A stretch of DNA of 23,587 nt from a virus. Location: positions 1 to 23,587 of the IMG/VR virus record IMGVR_UViG_3300034196_000244. One strand, 5' to 3'. Both the position numbers and the translations under genes were made by a program. This document shows, piece by piece, positions 12,436 to 19,525 of this stretch. The notes under the pieces are model-generated. The model searched no databases. It worked only from the letters and a program-made list of their open reading frames with translations, and was not told the origin of the DNA. Numbering within the stretch: position 1 is the stretch's first letter; each line of letters opens with the position of its first letter.

Positions 12436-12996
12436 ATGCCAGCCGGACGACCAACCAAGCTCACTCCCGAGATGCAGGCTGCGTTCTGCAAGCAACTCAG
12501 GAGCGGGGCCACCATCGAGACGGTCTCCGAGATGCTGGGGGTGGATCACAACACCGTTGGGCACTGGATGACGCGGGGCCGCAAGGAGAAGCGAGGGAAA
12601 TTCGCGGACTTCCTACAGGCGGTCACGAGGGCCCGGGCGGCGGTGGTGCAGCGCCTGCTGCTGCGTGCTCAGCAGCGGACGCGCGCCAAGAAGGATGGGG
12701 GCGACGGCGCCGACCCGCTTCCGTTGCTCGCGGTGCTGGATCGCCGGTACTCCCAGCAAGTGCGTGTGCAGGTCACCTCGGAGCTGACGTCGACACTCGA
12801 CCGGCTGGAGGAGGAGTTCGCCGATGAGCCGGAGATTCTCGAGCGCATCCTCATCGCCATCGCTGAAGAAGCTGGCCCGGGAGCGGTTGCGCACACGTCG
12901 CGAGCGGCGCCTGACGAAGACGCTGGCGGTGATCAGGCCATGGGTGCCTCACCCTCCCTCGCCGAGGCAGCAGGTCTTCCTCGGGCTGGAGGCTGA
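12436..12996 (+). CDS. terS: Terminase small subunit
   Basis: This 186-residue protein starts at ATG 12436 behind AGGA about eight bases upstream. The N-terminal HTH (about 18-46, SGATIETVSEMLGVDHNTVG) followed by GRKEKRGKFADFLQAVTRARA is typical of small terminases. These bind the packaging site and load the large subunit. A coiled-coil/acidic region (LDRLEEEFADEPEILERILI) follows. The last 57 codons overlap the large terminase gene by 173 bp in another frame, and after about residue 143 the third-position GC preference shifts to the large terminase frame. The C-terminal tail is therefore likely unconstrained. Confidence 0.8.
   Translation: MPAGRPTKLTPEMQAAFCKQLRSGATIETVSEMLGVDHNTVGHWMTRGRKEKRGKFADFLQAVTRARAAVVQRLLLRAQQRTRAKKDGGDGADPLPLLAVLDRRYSQQVRVQVTSELTSTLDRLEEEFADEPEILERILIAIAEEAGPGAVAHTSRAAPDEDAGGDQAMGASPSLAEAAGLPRAGG
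12807..12816 (+). promoter_or_regulatory. Ribosome binding site of the large terminase inside terS
   Basis: GGAGGAGGAG lies seven bases before ATG 12824 and is embedded in the small terminase codons for Leu-Glu-Glu-Glu. It decides the large terminase start and explains how the overlapping gene is translated. Confidence 0.6.
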
Positions 12997-14338
12997 GGAG
13001 GCGCTCTTCGGCGGGGCCGCGGGCGGCGGCAAGTCGGACGCGCTCCTCATGGCGGCGCTCCAGTACGTGGACGTGCCCGGGTACAGCGCGGGCCTGTTCC
13101 GCCTGTCGAAGCCCGACATGCTCAAGCCGGACGCCATCCTTGCGAGGGCGAATGCCTGGCTGCTGGGCACGTCGGCCTGGTGGGATGCGGACGAGAGCGC
13201 CTGGAAGTTCCCCACGAAGGGGGCGCCGGCCACCATCCACTTCGGCTACGCGCAGTCGCCCGCCGAGGTGGAGAAGCGCTACCAGGGCGCGGCCTTCCAG
13301 TTCTGCGGAATCGACGAGGCCGGGCAGTGGAGGGAGGCGGCCTACCGCTACCTGTTCAGCCGCCTCCGCCGACTCAAAGGCATGCCCGTGCCTATCCGCA
13401 TGCGGGCAACCGCCAACCCTGGCGGCGTGGGCCACGAGTGGATCAAGCGCCGCTTCATCGAGTACGCGAAACACCTCGGCACCGGCAGCGACGTGCGCGA
13501 GGACATCAAGCGGGCGCGCTTCAGCAAGGTGCCCCTGCCCGATCCACCCATCTACGCCTCTCCGGCCTCGTCGGACGCGCAGGAGGCGGCGCGCTCGGTG
13601 GGCAGGGAGGCCGAGCCCAGCTACTTCGTGCCCAGCTTCCGGGAGGACAACGTCGGCCTCGACGTCGATGCCTACGCCATGCAGATGGCCCGCCTCGACC
13701 CCGTCACGCGCAAGCAGCTCGGCGAGGGCGACTGGGACGCGGCGCACGGCGGCAACTACTTCCGGCCCGAGTGGTTCAAGATCGTCGACGAGGTGCCCGC
13801 GGGCCTCACCTGGCTGCGCAGCTGGGACGTGGCGGCCACGGAGGAGGAACCCGGGGAGGACCCAGACTGGAGCGTCGGCACGAAGATGGCGGTGGAGCGC
13901 CTGGCCAACGAGGAGCGCAGGGTGTGGGTGGCTGACGTCGAGCGCTTCCGTGAGGACCCGGGCCCGACCGAGCGACGCATCAAGGCCACGGCCGAGTTGG
14001 ACGGGAAGCGCGTCTCGGTGCTGATCGAGCAGGAGCCCGGCAGCGCGGGCAAGGCGTCCATCTGGAGCGCGAAGACGCGGGTGCTGTTCGGGTACAACGT
14101 GATCGGCGTGCGGAAGACGGGCCCGAAGGAGGTCTACTGGAAGCCGCTCAGCAGCATCGCCTCCGCCGGCGGCGTCTACCTGCTGCGGGGCCCGTGGAAT
14201 GAGGCCTTCATCCGCGAGCTGAAGGATCTGCCCGGCGTCCACGACGACCAGGCCGACTCGGTCAGCCAGGGCTTCGCGCACCTGGTCGACGAGAAGGCCT
14301 TCGCGCGTGCGCGCACCCGGGCGACAGCCACGCTTTGA
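12824..14338 (+). CDS. terL: Terminase large subunit (ATPase/nuclease)
   Basis: This 504-residue packaging motor translocates DNA into the prohead and cuts it. The ATPase has LFGGAAGGGKSDALLMAAL with the Walker A GGAAGGGKS at 63-71, and FCGIDEAGQW with Asp164-Glu165 as Walker B. ANPGG near 197 fits the coupling motif. The nuclease domain begins LRSWDVA with Asp335, has IEQEPGSAGK near 401 and HDDQADSVSQGF with Asp474/475 and Asp478. These are typical of TerL with an RNase H fold. The start at 12824 is favoured by the GGAGGAGGAG site, although it makes a 173-bp overlap with terS. The portal gene begins 19 bases after the stop. Confidence 0.93.
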   Translation: MSRRFSSASSSPSLKKLARERLRTRRERRLTKTLAVIRPWVPHPPSPRQQVFLGLEAEEALFGGAAGGGKSDALLMAALQYVDVPGYSAGLFRLSKPDMLKPDAILARANAWLLGTSAWWDADESAWKFPTKGAPATIHFGYAQSPAEVEKRYQGAAFQFCGIDEAGQWREAAYRYLFSRLRRLKGMPVPIRMRATANPGGVGHEWIKRRFIEYAKHLGTGSDVREDIKRARFSKVPLPDPPIYASPASSDAQEAARSVGREAEPSYFVPSFREDNVGLDVDAYAMQMARLDPVTRKQLGEGDWDAAHGGNYFRPEWFKIVDEVPAGLTWLRSWDVAATEEEPGEDPDWSVGTKMAVERLANEERRVWVADVERFREDPGPTERRIKATAELDGKRVSVLIEQEPGSAGKASIWSAKTRVLFGYNVIGVRKTGPKEVYWKPLSSIASAGGVYLLRGPWNEAFIRELKDLPGVHDDQADSVSQGFAHLVDEKAFARARTRATATL

Positions 14339-14356
14339 GGCTGTAGGGTGCAGGCC

Positions 14357-15946
14357 ATGGCTCGAGCGAAGAAGGCGCCGAAGGCAGTGCCGCGCAGCGA
14401 CGGCTGGAGCAACATCTACACGGCGCTCGGCAGTGTCAGCCGGGACAAGCGCCTGGGCGCGCGCTTCGCCAGCGACCAGCTGGACGAGCAGACCTGCGAG
14501 GATCTCTGGCTGGGCGACGACATCTGCGCCCGCATCATCGAGACCGCGCCTGAGGCAGAGCTCCGCGAGGGCTTCGACGTCATCGTCTCGGACGCTGACC
14601 CGGCCGAGCCGCCCGACGCGCCCGACAGGACCGACGCATTCGGCCCCCCGACGCTGGCGCCGCCCATCCCGAAGCCCACCCCGCGGCCCATCAGCGACCC
14701 CACGGAGGACGACACGGCCTCGGACATGGCGGAGGCCCTCATGGCCCGGCTGGATGACCTCGACGTCACCAGCACCGTCATGAAGGCGCGCCAGTACGCA
14801 CGGGCCTACGGGGGCTCGGCGCTGCTGCTGGGCGCGGACGACGGGCAGACCTTCGACAAGCCGCTCGACGAGCGCCGCATCAAGTCCCTCCCCTGGCTGA
14901 AGGTGCTGCGCCCCCGGGAGTGCTGGCCCTCGAGGTACTACCGCACCATCACTAGCCCGAAGTTCGGCGAGGTGTCCCACTACCGCGTGTCCCGCGAGAC
15001 GGTGGGCGGGGGCACTTCGCAGCAGCTCGAGGTGCACGAGTCCCGCATCATCCCCTTCTACGGCGTGGTGGTGTCCACGCGGCAGCGCGCCGCCCGCCGC
15101 GGCTGGGGCGACTCGGTGCTGGTGCGCGTGCTGGAGAAGGTGAGCGACTTCCAGTCCTCGTTCCAGGCAGCGGGCATCCTCGTGCAGGACTTCGCCCAGG
15201 CCGTGTTCAAGATGGCCGGCCTCGCCGAGCTGCTCATGTCGGGCGACGACGACGTGGTGCTGGCCCGGGCGCGCACCATCGACATGTCGCGCTCGGTCGC
15301 GCGGGCCCTCATCATCGACAAGGACGAGGACTTCGAGCGCAAGGCCACCCCGCTGTCCGGCCTGCCCGAGCTGCTCGACCGGCTGACCAACCGGCTCGCC
15401 GCGGCTGCGCGCATGCCCGTCACCCTGCTGATGGGCACCTCCCCTGCCGGCCTCAACGCCACCGGGGCCGCGGACATCCGCTGGTACTACGACGCCGTCG
15501 CCGGCGATCGGGAGCGGACGCTGCGCCCGAAGCTGAACCGCCTGGTGCGCCTCATCATGCTGGCCAAGGACGGCCCCACCGACGGCGTCGAGCCCTGCCA
15601 GTGGCGGGTGCGCTTCAAGCCCCTCTGGCAGATGACGGATGCGGAGAACGCGGAGCTGCGCAACAAGCAGGCCCAGACCGACCAGATCTACATCAACGCC
15701 GGCGTGGTGCTGCCGGAGGAGATCGCCGTCAGCCGCTTCGGCGGGGACGAGTGGTCGATGGAGACGCAGCTGGACGACGAGGCCCGCGAGGTGGCGATGG
15801 AGGCCGCCCAGCAGTCGGCGGACCAGATGGCCGAGCAGATGGGCACCCCGAAGCCGGGCGATGCACCGAAGCCGGGTGAGAAGCCCGCCACCGAGAACAC
15901 CCTCGGAGGCACCGGCGGGGAGAAGCCCGAGGAAGACGCGGCGTGA
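14357..15946 (+). CDS. Portal protein (DUF1073 type)
   Basis: This 529-residue portal forms the dodecameric DNA channel of the head. The DUF1073 family pattern is visible: LWLGDDICARIIETAPEAEL near 50-70, then ARQYARAYGGSALLLG, GWGDSVLVRVLEKVSDF, and ARMPVTLLMGTSPAGLNATG with ADIRWYYD. All occur in the usual order of this portal class, which also occurs in myoviruses. I chose ATG 14357 (MARAKK) behind GTAGGG; GTG 14348 in the same frame is possible. A Pro/Gly-rich tail ends at a 4-bp overlap with the MuF gene. Confidence 0.88.
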   Translation: MARAKKAPKAVPRSDGWSNIYTALGSVSRDKRLGARFASDQLDEQTCEDLWLGDDICARIIETAPEAELREGFDVIVSDADPAEPPDAPDRTDAFGPPTLAPPIPKPTPRPISDPTEDDTASDMAEALMARLDDLDVTSTVMKARQYARAYGGSALLLGADDGQTFDKPLDERRIKSLPWLKVLRPRECWPSRYYRTITSPKFGEVSHYRVSRETVGGGTSQQLEVHESRIIPFYGVVVSTRQRAARRGWGDSVLVRVLEKVSDFQSSFQAAGILVQDFAQAVFKMAGLAELLMSGDDDVVLARARTIDMSRSVARALIIDKDEDFERKATPLSGLPELLDRLTNRLAAAARMPVTLLMGTSPAGLNATGAADIRWYYDAVAGDRERTLRPKLNRLVRLIMLAKDGPTDGVEPCQWRVRFKPLWQMTDAENAELRNKQAQTDQIYINAGVVLPEEIAVSRFGGDEWSMETQLDDEAREVAMEAAQQSADQMAEQMGTPKPGDAPKPGEKPATENTLGGTGGEKPEEDAA

Positions 15947-17487
15947 TCCACTACCTGGTCCAGGCTCGCCGGCGCCACGTCCAGATGGTGACGGGCAGGA
16001 AGCCGCGCCGGCGCCGCATGCCGCGCGCCCTGCACCCCACCGCCGTGGGCGTGGGCTACACGCGGACGCTGCTGGACCTGGTGCGAGCCATGCGCGACGC
16101 GGCCCGGCGCGCCCTCTACCCGGCCATCCAGCGCCACGTACAGGCCGCCCGCGAGCTCAGCGTGCGCACTGACGCGGTCGACGATGACGTGGCCTCGCTT
16201 CTCTCCGTGCTCGAGCGCGGCTCCTTCCAGAAGGGGCACCTGAAGGCGCTCGTGACGCCCGTGGCCAACCGCACCGCGGACTGGCACCGGGAGCAGCTCG
16301 CTCGCCAGCTCCGCACCGCGGTGGGCGTCGAGGTGCCCATCGGCGACCCTCAGCTGGGCAAGCGCATCGAGCAGTTCACCGACGCGAACGTGGCGCTGAT
16401 TCGAACCATCCCGCAGCAGTCGCTCGCGCAGGTCCAGCAGGTCGTGCTGCAGGGCCTGGCCGACGGAGATCGCTGGGAGACGCTCTCGGAAGCCATCGAA
16501 CAGCGCTTCAACGTGGCCGAGAGCCGCGCCGCCCTCATCGCCCGCGACCAGGTGGGGAAGTTCTACGCGAACCTCAACGAGGTGCGGCAGAAGGACCTGG
16601 GTCTCACGCACTTCATCTGGGCGACCGCGGCGGACGAGCGCCTCTGCCCCGTCTGCGCCCCGCTCGACGGCAAGCGCTTCGCCTGGGACAAGCCGCCGGC
16701 GGTGGGCGCGCCCGGCGAGGTGCACCCCAACTGCCGCTGCTACGCCGACCCCGACGTGTCCGGGCTGCTCGACTCGCTCGAGGGCAAGGCGCCGGCTGAG
16801 GAACCCAAGGAGCCGCGGGTGCCACCGAAGCCCGAGCTACCGCCCGTGAAGGTGCAGGGGCCGGCCGCGCAAGAAGCCGTCCAGTTGGCGCCCCAGGCCG
16901 CGGGGATCTTCGGCGAGAAGCTGTGGGTGGAGCCGCAGGCCAGTGGCCGCCACGTCGCGGCGGTCGAGGCGCTCGAGGGTCTCCCTGCTGCGGCGCTCCA
17001 GAAGGTGGCCGACGCGGGCATCACCATCAGCATCGGCGACGGCGGCGTGGTCGCGGTGGACGCTGCAGCTGGCCGCGGGGTGTTCCGACCAGGGCAGAAG
17101 ACCTTCGATGGGCGCTCCTGGAACGTGGTGGAGGGCGCCTACTCCCCCGGGCAGAAGGCCATGATGGTGGCCGACGGGCATACCCCGGAGTGGACCGCCC
17201 ACGTCACCCGGCATGAGTTCGGTCATGCGCTGGATGACGCCCTCCAGCGGGCCTCCACCGGCGCCGACTTCCGCCAGGCGCACGCGGCGTGGGTCAAGTC
17301 CACAGAGGGCCGGAAGTCCTACAACTCCTACTTCACCCACCACTTCCATGGCGCCTCCGAGACGTTCGCAGAGGCCTACGCCTTCCTCCTGCACCCCCAG
17401 CGGGGTGCAGCCTGGGTGGATCTGCGCTTCAGCCCCGGCATTCGCGTTGCGCTCGAGGCCCTGCTGCGTAAAGCTGGTGTTAGATGA
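15943..17487 (+). CDS. MuF head morphogenesis protein fused to a zinc-metallopeptidase-like domain
   Basis: This is a 514-residue, two-part protein. Residues about 1-270 match the MuF/SPP1 gp7 family: ALIARDQVGKFYANLNEVRQ, then ATAADERLCPVC (Cys235/Cys238) and VHPNCRCYADP (His261 to Cys266). This minor head protein is placed near the portal and packaged inside the capsid. After a Pro/Glu linker (about 275-300), the C-terminal half carries HVTRHEFGHALDDAL with the HExxH zinc site at 424-428. SETFAEAYAFLL follows (Glu473/Glu477), a plausible third metal ligand as in gluzincin-type or anthrax-lethal-factor-like folds. MuF proteins are known to carry toxin domains in temperate phages, so this may be an injected effector or a virion protease. 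It starts with GTG 15943. Confidence 0.8.
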   Translation: MIHYLVQARRRHVQMVTGRKPRRRRMPRALHPTAVGVGYTRTLLDLVRAMRDAARRALYPAIQRHVQAARELSVRTDAVDDDVASLLSVLERGSFQKGHLKALVTPVANRTADWHREQLARQLRTAVGVEVPIGDPQLGKRIEQFTDANVALIRTIPQQSLAQVQQVVLQGLADGDRWETLSEAIEQRFNVAESRAALIARDQVGKFYANLNEVRQKDLGLTHFIWATAADERLCPVCAPLDGKRFAWDKPPAVGAPGEVHPNCRCYADPDVSGLLDSLEGKAPAEEPKEPRVPPKPELPPVKVQGPAAQEAVQLAPQAAGIFGEKLWVEPQASGRHVAAVEALEGLPAAALQKVADAGITISIGDGGVVAVDAAAGRGVFRPGQKTFDGRSWNVVEGAYSPGQKAMMVADGHTPEWTAHVTRHEFGHALDDALQRASTGADFRQAHAAWVKSTEGRKSYNSYFTHHFHGASETFAEAYAFLLHPQRGAAWVDLRFSPGIRVALEALLRKAGVR

Positions 17488-17726
17488 TGACGATGCTCCA
17501 CGTTCCTCAGTCCGGCGATCTCCTCGTGCGCGCAGGCGTCTATGCCGACGGCGTGCTGGGCGACGGCTGGGCGCTCGTCCTTGCTGGCACGCCCGAGCAC
17601 GCCGACTGGCTCAGCCTCGAGGCCCGCATGGCCGCGGTAGGTGGCACACCCTCGACGGCTCCGGCCGCCATGTTCCACCTGCTGCGCCAGCTCTACGTCG
17701 CCCGAGGCCTGACCCCGCCCGTCTGA
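17484..17726 (+). CDS. Small unknown protein after the MuF-peptidase gene (possible immunity)
   Basis: This 80-residue protein starts at ATG 17484, overlapping the MuF stop (ATGATGA). A second ATG at 17487 would shorten it by one residue. Text such as LLVRAGVYADGVLGDGWALVLAG and MFHLLRQLYVARGL suggests a small alpha/beta domain. I recognise no family. Tight coupling to a MuF toxin-like gene is the arrangement seen for immunity partners, but conserved head genes can occupy this position too. It ends 42 bases before the DUF2213 gene, with palindrome copy D in between. Confidence 0.55.
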   Translation: MMTMLHVPQSGDLLVRAGVYADGVLGDGWALVLAGTPEHADWLSLEARMAAVGGTPSTAPAAMFHLLRQLYVARGLTPPV

Positions 17727-17732
17727 TCGCCC

Positions 17733-17754
17733 CTAGTGCAATCGCGTGCACTGG
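17733..17754 (-). repeat. Dispersed palindrome copy D (intergenic)
   Basis: On the minus strand this reads CCAGTGCA-CGCGAT-TGCACTAG, with 6-base perfect arms (AGTGCA/TGCACT) around the CGCGAT centre. It is intergenic, 14 bases before the DUF2213 start codon and touching its GGGGCAG ribosome site. The orientation is opposite to copies B and C. Confidence 0.75.
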
Positions 17755-17768
17755 GGCAGCGTGGCGGC

Positions 17769-18959
17769 ATGGCGATCCGATTTGACCGCGGCGAGCTGGC
17801 CAAACCCGTCAAGCAGCGCAACGGCTGGCTGCGCCTGGACGGCTACCTCACGCGCACGGGCGTCTTCGAGTACCTGCAGCCCGACGGGACCAAGCGGCGC
17901 GAGCTCCGGCCCGCGGACGAAGTGTTCAAGGCCGACAGCCTCACCACCTTCTCGATGGTGCCGGTGACCGACGAGCACCCGCCCGTGATGTTGGACGCGA
18001 GCAACACCACCCAGTACTCGCGCGGGGCCGTCTCCGAGTCAGTTCGGGCCGACGGCGACAAGGTGCGGGCCTCGCTGCTCGTCACCGACGCGGGCCTCAT
18101 CGAGAAGATCGAGCGCAAGGACGCGCAGCAGGTCTCCTGCGGCTACACCTGCGACCTCGAGGAGGTGGCGGGCGAGCATCAGGGCCATCGGTACGACGCC
18201 ATCCAGCGCAACATCCGGGGCAACCATGTGGCCATCGTCGCCCGTGGGCGGGCAGGCGAGGAGGTGCGCGTGCGCATGGACGGGGCAGCCACCGCGGTCG
18301 ATCGGCCCTGTCAGGCAGAAAACCCGGGTGCTAACGATCCCGACACCACCACCGTGGCGCCCGGCGCCAGAGGGACAACCACCATGAAGACGATCCGAAT
18401 CGATGGCGTGGACTACGACCCCAGCACCGAGGCCTTCGCGCAGGCCCTGGCGAAGTACGAGGCCAAGCTGGCGCAGTCGGCGGCCGCGGCGCAGGAGAAG
18501 CTGGACGCGGCGGAGAAGCGCGCCGACGCCACCCAGGCGAAGATGGACGGCCTGGCCGACGAGCTGAAGAAGGCGCAGGAGGCCGCGAAGGAGCTGCCCG
18601 CGAAGGTGCGCGCCGACATGGCCGCGCGCGCGGAGCTCGACGCGAAGGCGCGCAAGGTGCTGGGCGCGGAGGCCAAGCTGGATGCGCTGGACGCCAAGGG
18701 CGTGCGCCTGGCCGTTCTGGCAAAGCTGCTGCCCGAGGTGAAGTTCGACGGCAAGTCGGAGGCCTACCTCGAGGCCCGCTTCGACGCCGCGCTGGAGTCG
18801 GCGGAGGGCGAGGACGAGAGCGCCTGGGCGAAGGACGCGTCGAAGCTGGACGCCGAGGACAAGCAGGTCGAGCACCTCGACTCCGACGCGGCCCGGGAGA
18901 AGTTCCTCGAGGCCAGCCGCAACGCCTGGAAGAAGCCCCTCTCGACCACGAAGGCCTAG
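17769..18959 (+). CDS. Capsid maturation protease with scaffold tail (DUF2213)
   Basis: This is a 396-residue protein. The N-terminal ~170 residues fit DUF2213: LRLDGYLTRTGVFEYLQPDG, then ELRPADEVFKADSL, PVTDEHPPVML, VSCGYTCDLEEV and GNHVAIVARGRAG. It is probably a prohead protease that trims the scaffold. After a Thr/Ala/Pro linker (about 180-204), a new domain starts at Met206 with MKTIRIDGVDYDP, followed by a long Ala/Lys/Glu coiled coil, typical of a scaffolding protein. ATG 17769 is chosen with GGGGCAG upstream; an in-frame GTG at 17736 falls inside the palindrome. It lies between MuF and cement genes as expected. Confidence 0.82.
   Translation: MAIRFDRGELAKPVKQRNGWLRLDGYLTRTGVFEYLQPDGTKRRELRPADEVFKADSLTTFSMVPVTDEHPPVMLDASNTTQYSRGAVSESVRADGDKVRASLLVTDAGLIEKIERKDAQQVSCGYTCDLEEVAGEHQGHRYDAIQRNIRGNHVAIVARGRAGEEVRVRMDGAATAVDRPCQAENPGANDPDTTTVAPGARGTTTMKTIRIDGVDYDPSTEAFAQALAKYEAKLAQSAAAAQEKLDAAEKRADATQAKMDGLADELKKAQEAAKELPAKVRADMAARAELDAKARKVLGAEAKLDALDAKGVRLAVLAKLLPEVKFDGKSEAYLEARFDAALESAEGEDESAWAKDASKLDAEDKQVEHLDSDAAREKFLEASRNAWKKPLSTTKA
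18384..18959 (+). CDS. Possible nested scaffold protein (internal start in the DUF2213 gene)
   Basis: ATG 18384, in frame with the DUF2213 gene, would give a 191-residue product. AGAGGGA lies about eight to nine bases upstream. The text MKTIRIDGVDYDPSTEAF looks like a native protein N-terminus. Lambda uses the same strategy for its protease C and scaffold Nu3. It is listed as an alternative product, not a separate locus. Confidence 0.4.
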   Translation: MKTIRIDGVDYDPSTEAFAQALAKYEAKLAQSAAAAQEKLDAAEKRADATQAKMDGLADELKKAQEAAKELPAKVRADMAARAELDAKARKVLGAEAKLDALDAKGVRLAVLAKLLPEVKFDGKSEAYLEARFDAALESAEGEDESAWAKDASKLDAEDKQVEHLDSDAAREKFLEASRNAWKKPLSTTKA

Positions 18960-18992
18960 CCGCACCCCACCCCGCCGCACCCCGAGAAGACG

Positions 18993-19490
18993 ATGAGCCA
19001 GACTGCCTACTCGACGTACCAGACCAACGCCTTCGCCGGGATGCTCGCGGACTCCGGTGAGAACGACATCCTCAGCTACATCTCCGAGGAGGCCTCCGCG
19101 AACCTCCCCTTCGGCGTCGCCGTGGCGAAGGGCGCCGCGGACTGGGGCGCGCTGGCGATGGTGAACGGCTCGTCCGTCATCGTCGGCATCACGGTGCACA
19201 CGCACCAGGTCGACCCCAGCCAGGTCGCCAGCTCGCCGGCGGGCGCGGGCATCCCGCCGAAGTACGCCATCAACACGCTGAAGCGGGGCCGCATCTTCGT
19301 GCAGGTCGAGGAGGCCGTGACGCCGGCCAGCCCCGTCTTCGTCCGCCACACCGCGGGCGCCGGCGGGACGCAGAAGGGCGCCTTCCGTGCCTCGGCCGAC
19401 ACCGCCACCGCCGTCGCGTGGACCGCGGCGCGTTTCCTCACCTCCGCTGCGCTCGGTGCGTATGCGGTCGTCGAGGTCAACCTGCCGTAG
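18993..19490 (+). CDS. Capsid cement/decoration protein
   Basis: This 165-residue virion protein begins QTAYSTYQTNAFAGMLADSGENDILSYISEE (an N-terminal pattern of structural cement proteins, YxxxxxxGFAGMxxD). PFGVAVAKGAADWG, a strand-rich middle and a small C-terminal domain with VVEVNLP follow. Cement proteins bind the capsid surface and stabilise it. It sits directly before the major capsid gene, as expected. GAGAAG just before the ATG is a weak ribosome site. It may instead be a DUF2190-like decoration protein. Confidence 0.7.
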   Translation: MSQTAYSTYQTNAFAGMLADSGENDILSYISEEASANLPFGVAVAKGAADWGALAMVNGSSVIVGITVHTHQVDPSQVASSPAGAGIPPKYAINTLKRGRIFVQVEEAVTPASPVFVRHTAGAGGTQKGAFRASADTATAVAWTAARFLTSAALGAYAVVEVNLP

Positions 19491-19525
19491 CCGGCCCACC
19501 CACCCGCTGACCTGAGGATCACCCC

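Noticed and set aside
12851-15037. 728-codon open frame on the minus strand
   Set aside because: It is antisense to terL and the portal gene, which are both clearly recognisable. Long antisense frames are expected in GC-rich DNA, and its translation is low-complexity Arg/Ala/Leu/Val text.
17736-17768. Earlier GTG start for the DUF2213 protein
   Set aside because: It lies inside palindrome copy D, lacks a ribosome site, and the extra residues are not family-like; ATG 17769 has GGGGCAG ahead.
18039-19499. 486-codon minus-strand open frame
   Set aside because: It is antisense to the scaffold and cement genes, with Arg/Leu/Gly-rich text and no domain.
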